Below are positions 5,903-7,167 of a stretch of DNA of 7,167 bases, one piece after another. How positions within the stretch are numbered: the stretch's first letter is position 1; each line of letters starts with the position of its first letter. Origin of the DNA: Desulfobacteraceae bacterium (GTDB taxonomy: Bacteria; Desulfobacterota; Desulfobacteria; Desulfobacterales; Desulfobacteraceae); NCBI GenBank assembly GCA_011390435.1, contig JAABSK010000137.1:1-7167 (forward strand), written 5' to 3'. The position numbers and the translations under genes are program-made. The notes below the pieces were generated by a model. It did not search any database. It had not been told where the DNA came from and saw only the letters and a program-made list of their open reading frames with translations.

Positions 5903-7167
5903 ATGTCTGGGCGCTGTGGTCAGGGGAAGCTGCCGGCAGATGAATGGTAAAAGCACTGCCGCTGCCCGGTGTGCTTTTGACGCGGATATCGCCGTGGTGC
6001 CGCTTGATGATGCCGTATCCCACGGACAGCCCCAGTCCGGTTCCCTGGCCCACGGGTTTGGTGGTGAAAAACGGGTCAAAGATCCGCTGGATATCCTTTT
6101 TTTCAATACCGGTTCCATTGTCCTGCACCGTCACCAGAACGGTTTTTTCGTCGGGTTTCTCCGTCAGAATACAGATGGTTCCTGTTTTTTCACAGGCGTG
6201 GCAGGCATTGATCATCAGGTTGATCATCACCTGAGTCAATTCCTGTTCACTGCCAGTGACGTCCAGTTGTCCATTCTGATAAAGTTCCAGGCAGATGTCA
6301 ATATTTCTGAAGTCTGAATGATTGGATAAAAATTTGGCAACACCCTTGACCATGCCGTTGATGTCCACCAATGCGATTCTGGACGTGCCTTTTCTGGAAA
6401 AGGCCAGCAGGTCTGATACAACTGTTTTGCAGCTTTTGACGTGTTTTTCGATAATTTTGAGATCTTCTGCATGATCAGGGTCCTGCTTGAGCAGAAGCTG
6501 GGTATAGCCGAGGATAATTCCCAGCGGATTGTTGATCTCATGGGCCACGCCGGCAGACAATTCACCCAGGGCAGCCATTTTGTCTGCCTGGGCGATCTGG
6601 CGTTCCATGTGTTTTTTTTCATTGATGTTTTTAATAATAAAATGGTGGGATTTGGCGCAGCCAAAGGCGCCATAGTCGATTCCCGCCGTGATCATGACCG
6701 TGACATAGGCGTTGTCCGGCTTTAAAAACGCCACTTCTTCGTTGAGCACATATTCTTCAGACCGGATCTTTTTGCGGACTCTGTCCCAGTCTGACGGATC
6801 TGCAAAAAAATCGCCCACTGTCATGTTGTTCATGAGCATTTCATCTTTGGCGTACCCGGTCAGCTCAATCCCTGCCGGGTTGGTTTCCAGTATTTTGAAA
6901 TCATTGTCTGTCAGGAGAATCGTGTCCAGAGACTGCTCAAAAATCCGGCGGCATTTGTGTTCGCTGCTGGTCAGGCGTTCAGTGCGCTGGATCACCTTGT
7001 TTTCCAGGGTCTGGTTCAGGTTGATCAACTGCTGGTGAGCGTCTTCCAGCTCTTTTCTGCCGGAAAGGATTTTCTCGTTGATGCGCCAGCTCTGGTTGAA
7101 AAATACCGTGATCAGGCTGACCAGCATGAAAGAGACGGTATTGACACTGCCGGAATAGGCGCTGATC
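5901..7167 (-). CDS. PAS-containing sensor histidine kinase, N-terminus cut by window edge
   Basis: The frame stays open to the right edge, so 421 residues are visible and the start lies outside the window. An ATG at 7127 lacks a ribosome binding site and sits inside a hydrophobic stretch (SVNTVSFMLVSLITVFF), so I take it as an internal Met of a membrane helix. Counting from that Met, a signalling helix or coiled coil follows (15-56, with LENKVIQRTERL), then a PAS domain (about 56-170, with ILETNPAGIELTGY). The HisKA domain has phospho-accepting His196 in AHEINNPLG. The ATP-binding domain has the N box NLMINACHA (303-311), G1 QDNGTGI (335-341), the F box FDPFFTTK (350-357) and G2 GQGTGLGLS (360-368). 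All kinase motifs are intact. The protein is probably anchored in the inner membrane with a sensing part encoded to the right. It should phosphorylate the regulator encoded 8 nt downstream. The signal is unknown. Confidence 0.95.
   Translation of the reverse strand, partial: ISAYSGSVNTVSFMLVSLITVFFNQSWRINEKILSGRKELEDAHQQLINLNQTLENKVIQRTERLTSSEHKCRRIFEQSLDTILLTDNDFKILETNPAGIELTGYAKDEMLMNNMTVGDFFADPSDWDRVRKKIRSEEYVLNEEVAFLKPDNAYVTVMITAGIDYGAFGCAKSHHFIIKNINEKKHMERQIAQADKMAALGELSAGVAHEINNPLGIILGYTQLLLKQDPDHAEDLKIIEKHVKSCKTVVSDLLAFSRKGTSRIALVDINGMVKGVAKFLSNHSDFRNIDICLELYQNGQLDVTGSEQELTQVMINLMINACHACEKTGTICILTEKPDEKTVLVTVQDNGTGIEKKDIQRIFDPFFTTKPVGQGTGLGLSVGYGIIKRHHGDIRVKSTPGSGSAFTIHLPAASPDHSAQT

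Noticed and set aside
5895..6317. Plus-strand 140-codon frame opposite the histidine kinase
   Set aside because: It is antisense to the conserved ATP-binding domain of the kinase and has no motif of its own.
7125..7127. ATG at 7127 as the true start of the histidine kinase
   Set aside because: There is no ribosome binding site, the frame stays open to the window edge, and the Met sits within a probable membrane helix that begins upstream.

Overview
The window (7167 nt) looks like ordinary chromosomal DNA from a Gram-negative, sigma-54-using bacterium. The style of the proteins suggests a sulfate-reducing Desulfobacterota member, perhaps Desulfobacteraceae: a QueG-like 4Fe-4S protein whose text resembles paralogs annotated in that group, and an NtrC-type regulator with a C-terminal tail common there. 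This assignment is an inference from protein style and a base composition that looks near 50% GC by eye (not calculated). I see no rRNA, tRNA, CRISPR array, insertion sequence or prophage gene.

Layout. Positions 1-1023 (minus strand) hold a QueG-like double [4Fe-4S] protein whose C-terminus runs off the left edge. A 323-nt gap (1024-1346) separates it from a divergent plus-strand pair. The first of that pair is a 738-residue protein (1347-3563) that I do not recognise as a named gene. It has a helical N-terminus, a middle that reads like a decayed class III nucleotide cyclase homology domain, and a helical C-terminal half with at least one TPR-like repeat. The second is a RarD-type EamA permease (3596-4510), 32 nt downstream. 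On the minus strand, converging on rarD with a 10-nt tail-to-tail overlap, lies a two-component operon. A PAS-containing histidine kinase (5901-7167, N-terminus off the right edge) is followed after 8 nt by an NtrC-family sigma-54 response regulator (4501-5892).

How the genes may work together. The kinase and regulator are very probably a cognate pair: the kinase would phosphorylate Asp54 of the regulator, which would then activate sigma-54 promoters. No convincing target promoter lies in the window. The 738-residue protein and rarD are probably co-transcribed, but their functional link is unknown. The most unusual object is the 738-residue protein. Lesser oddities are the non-canonical Cys spacing in the QueG-like protein and the GAFTNA form of the sigma-54 contact loop in the regulator. 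I found no convincing evidence of a wholly new multi-gene system.
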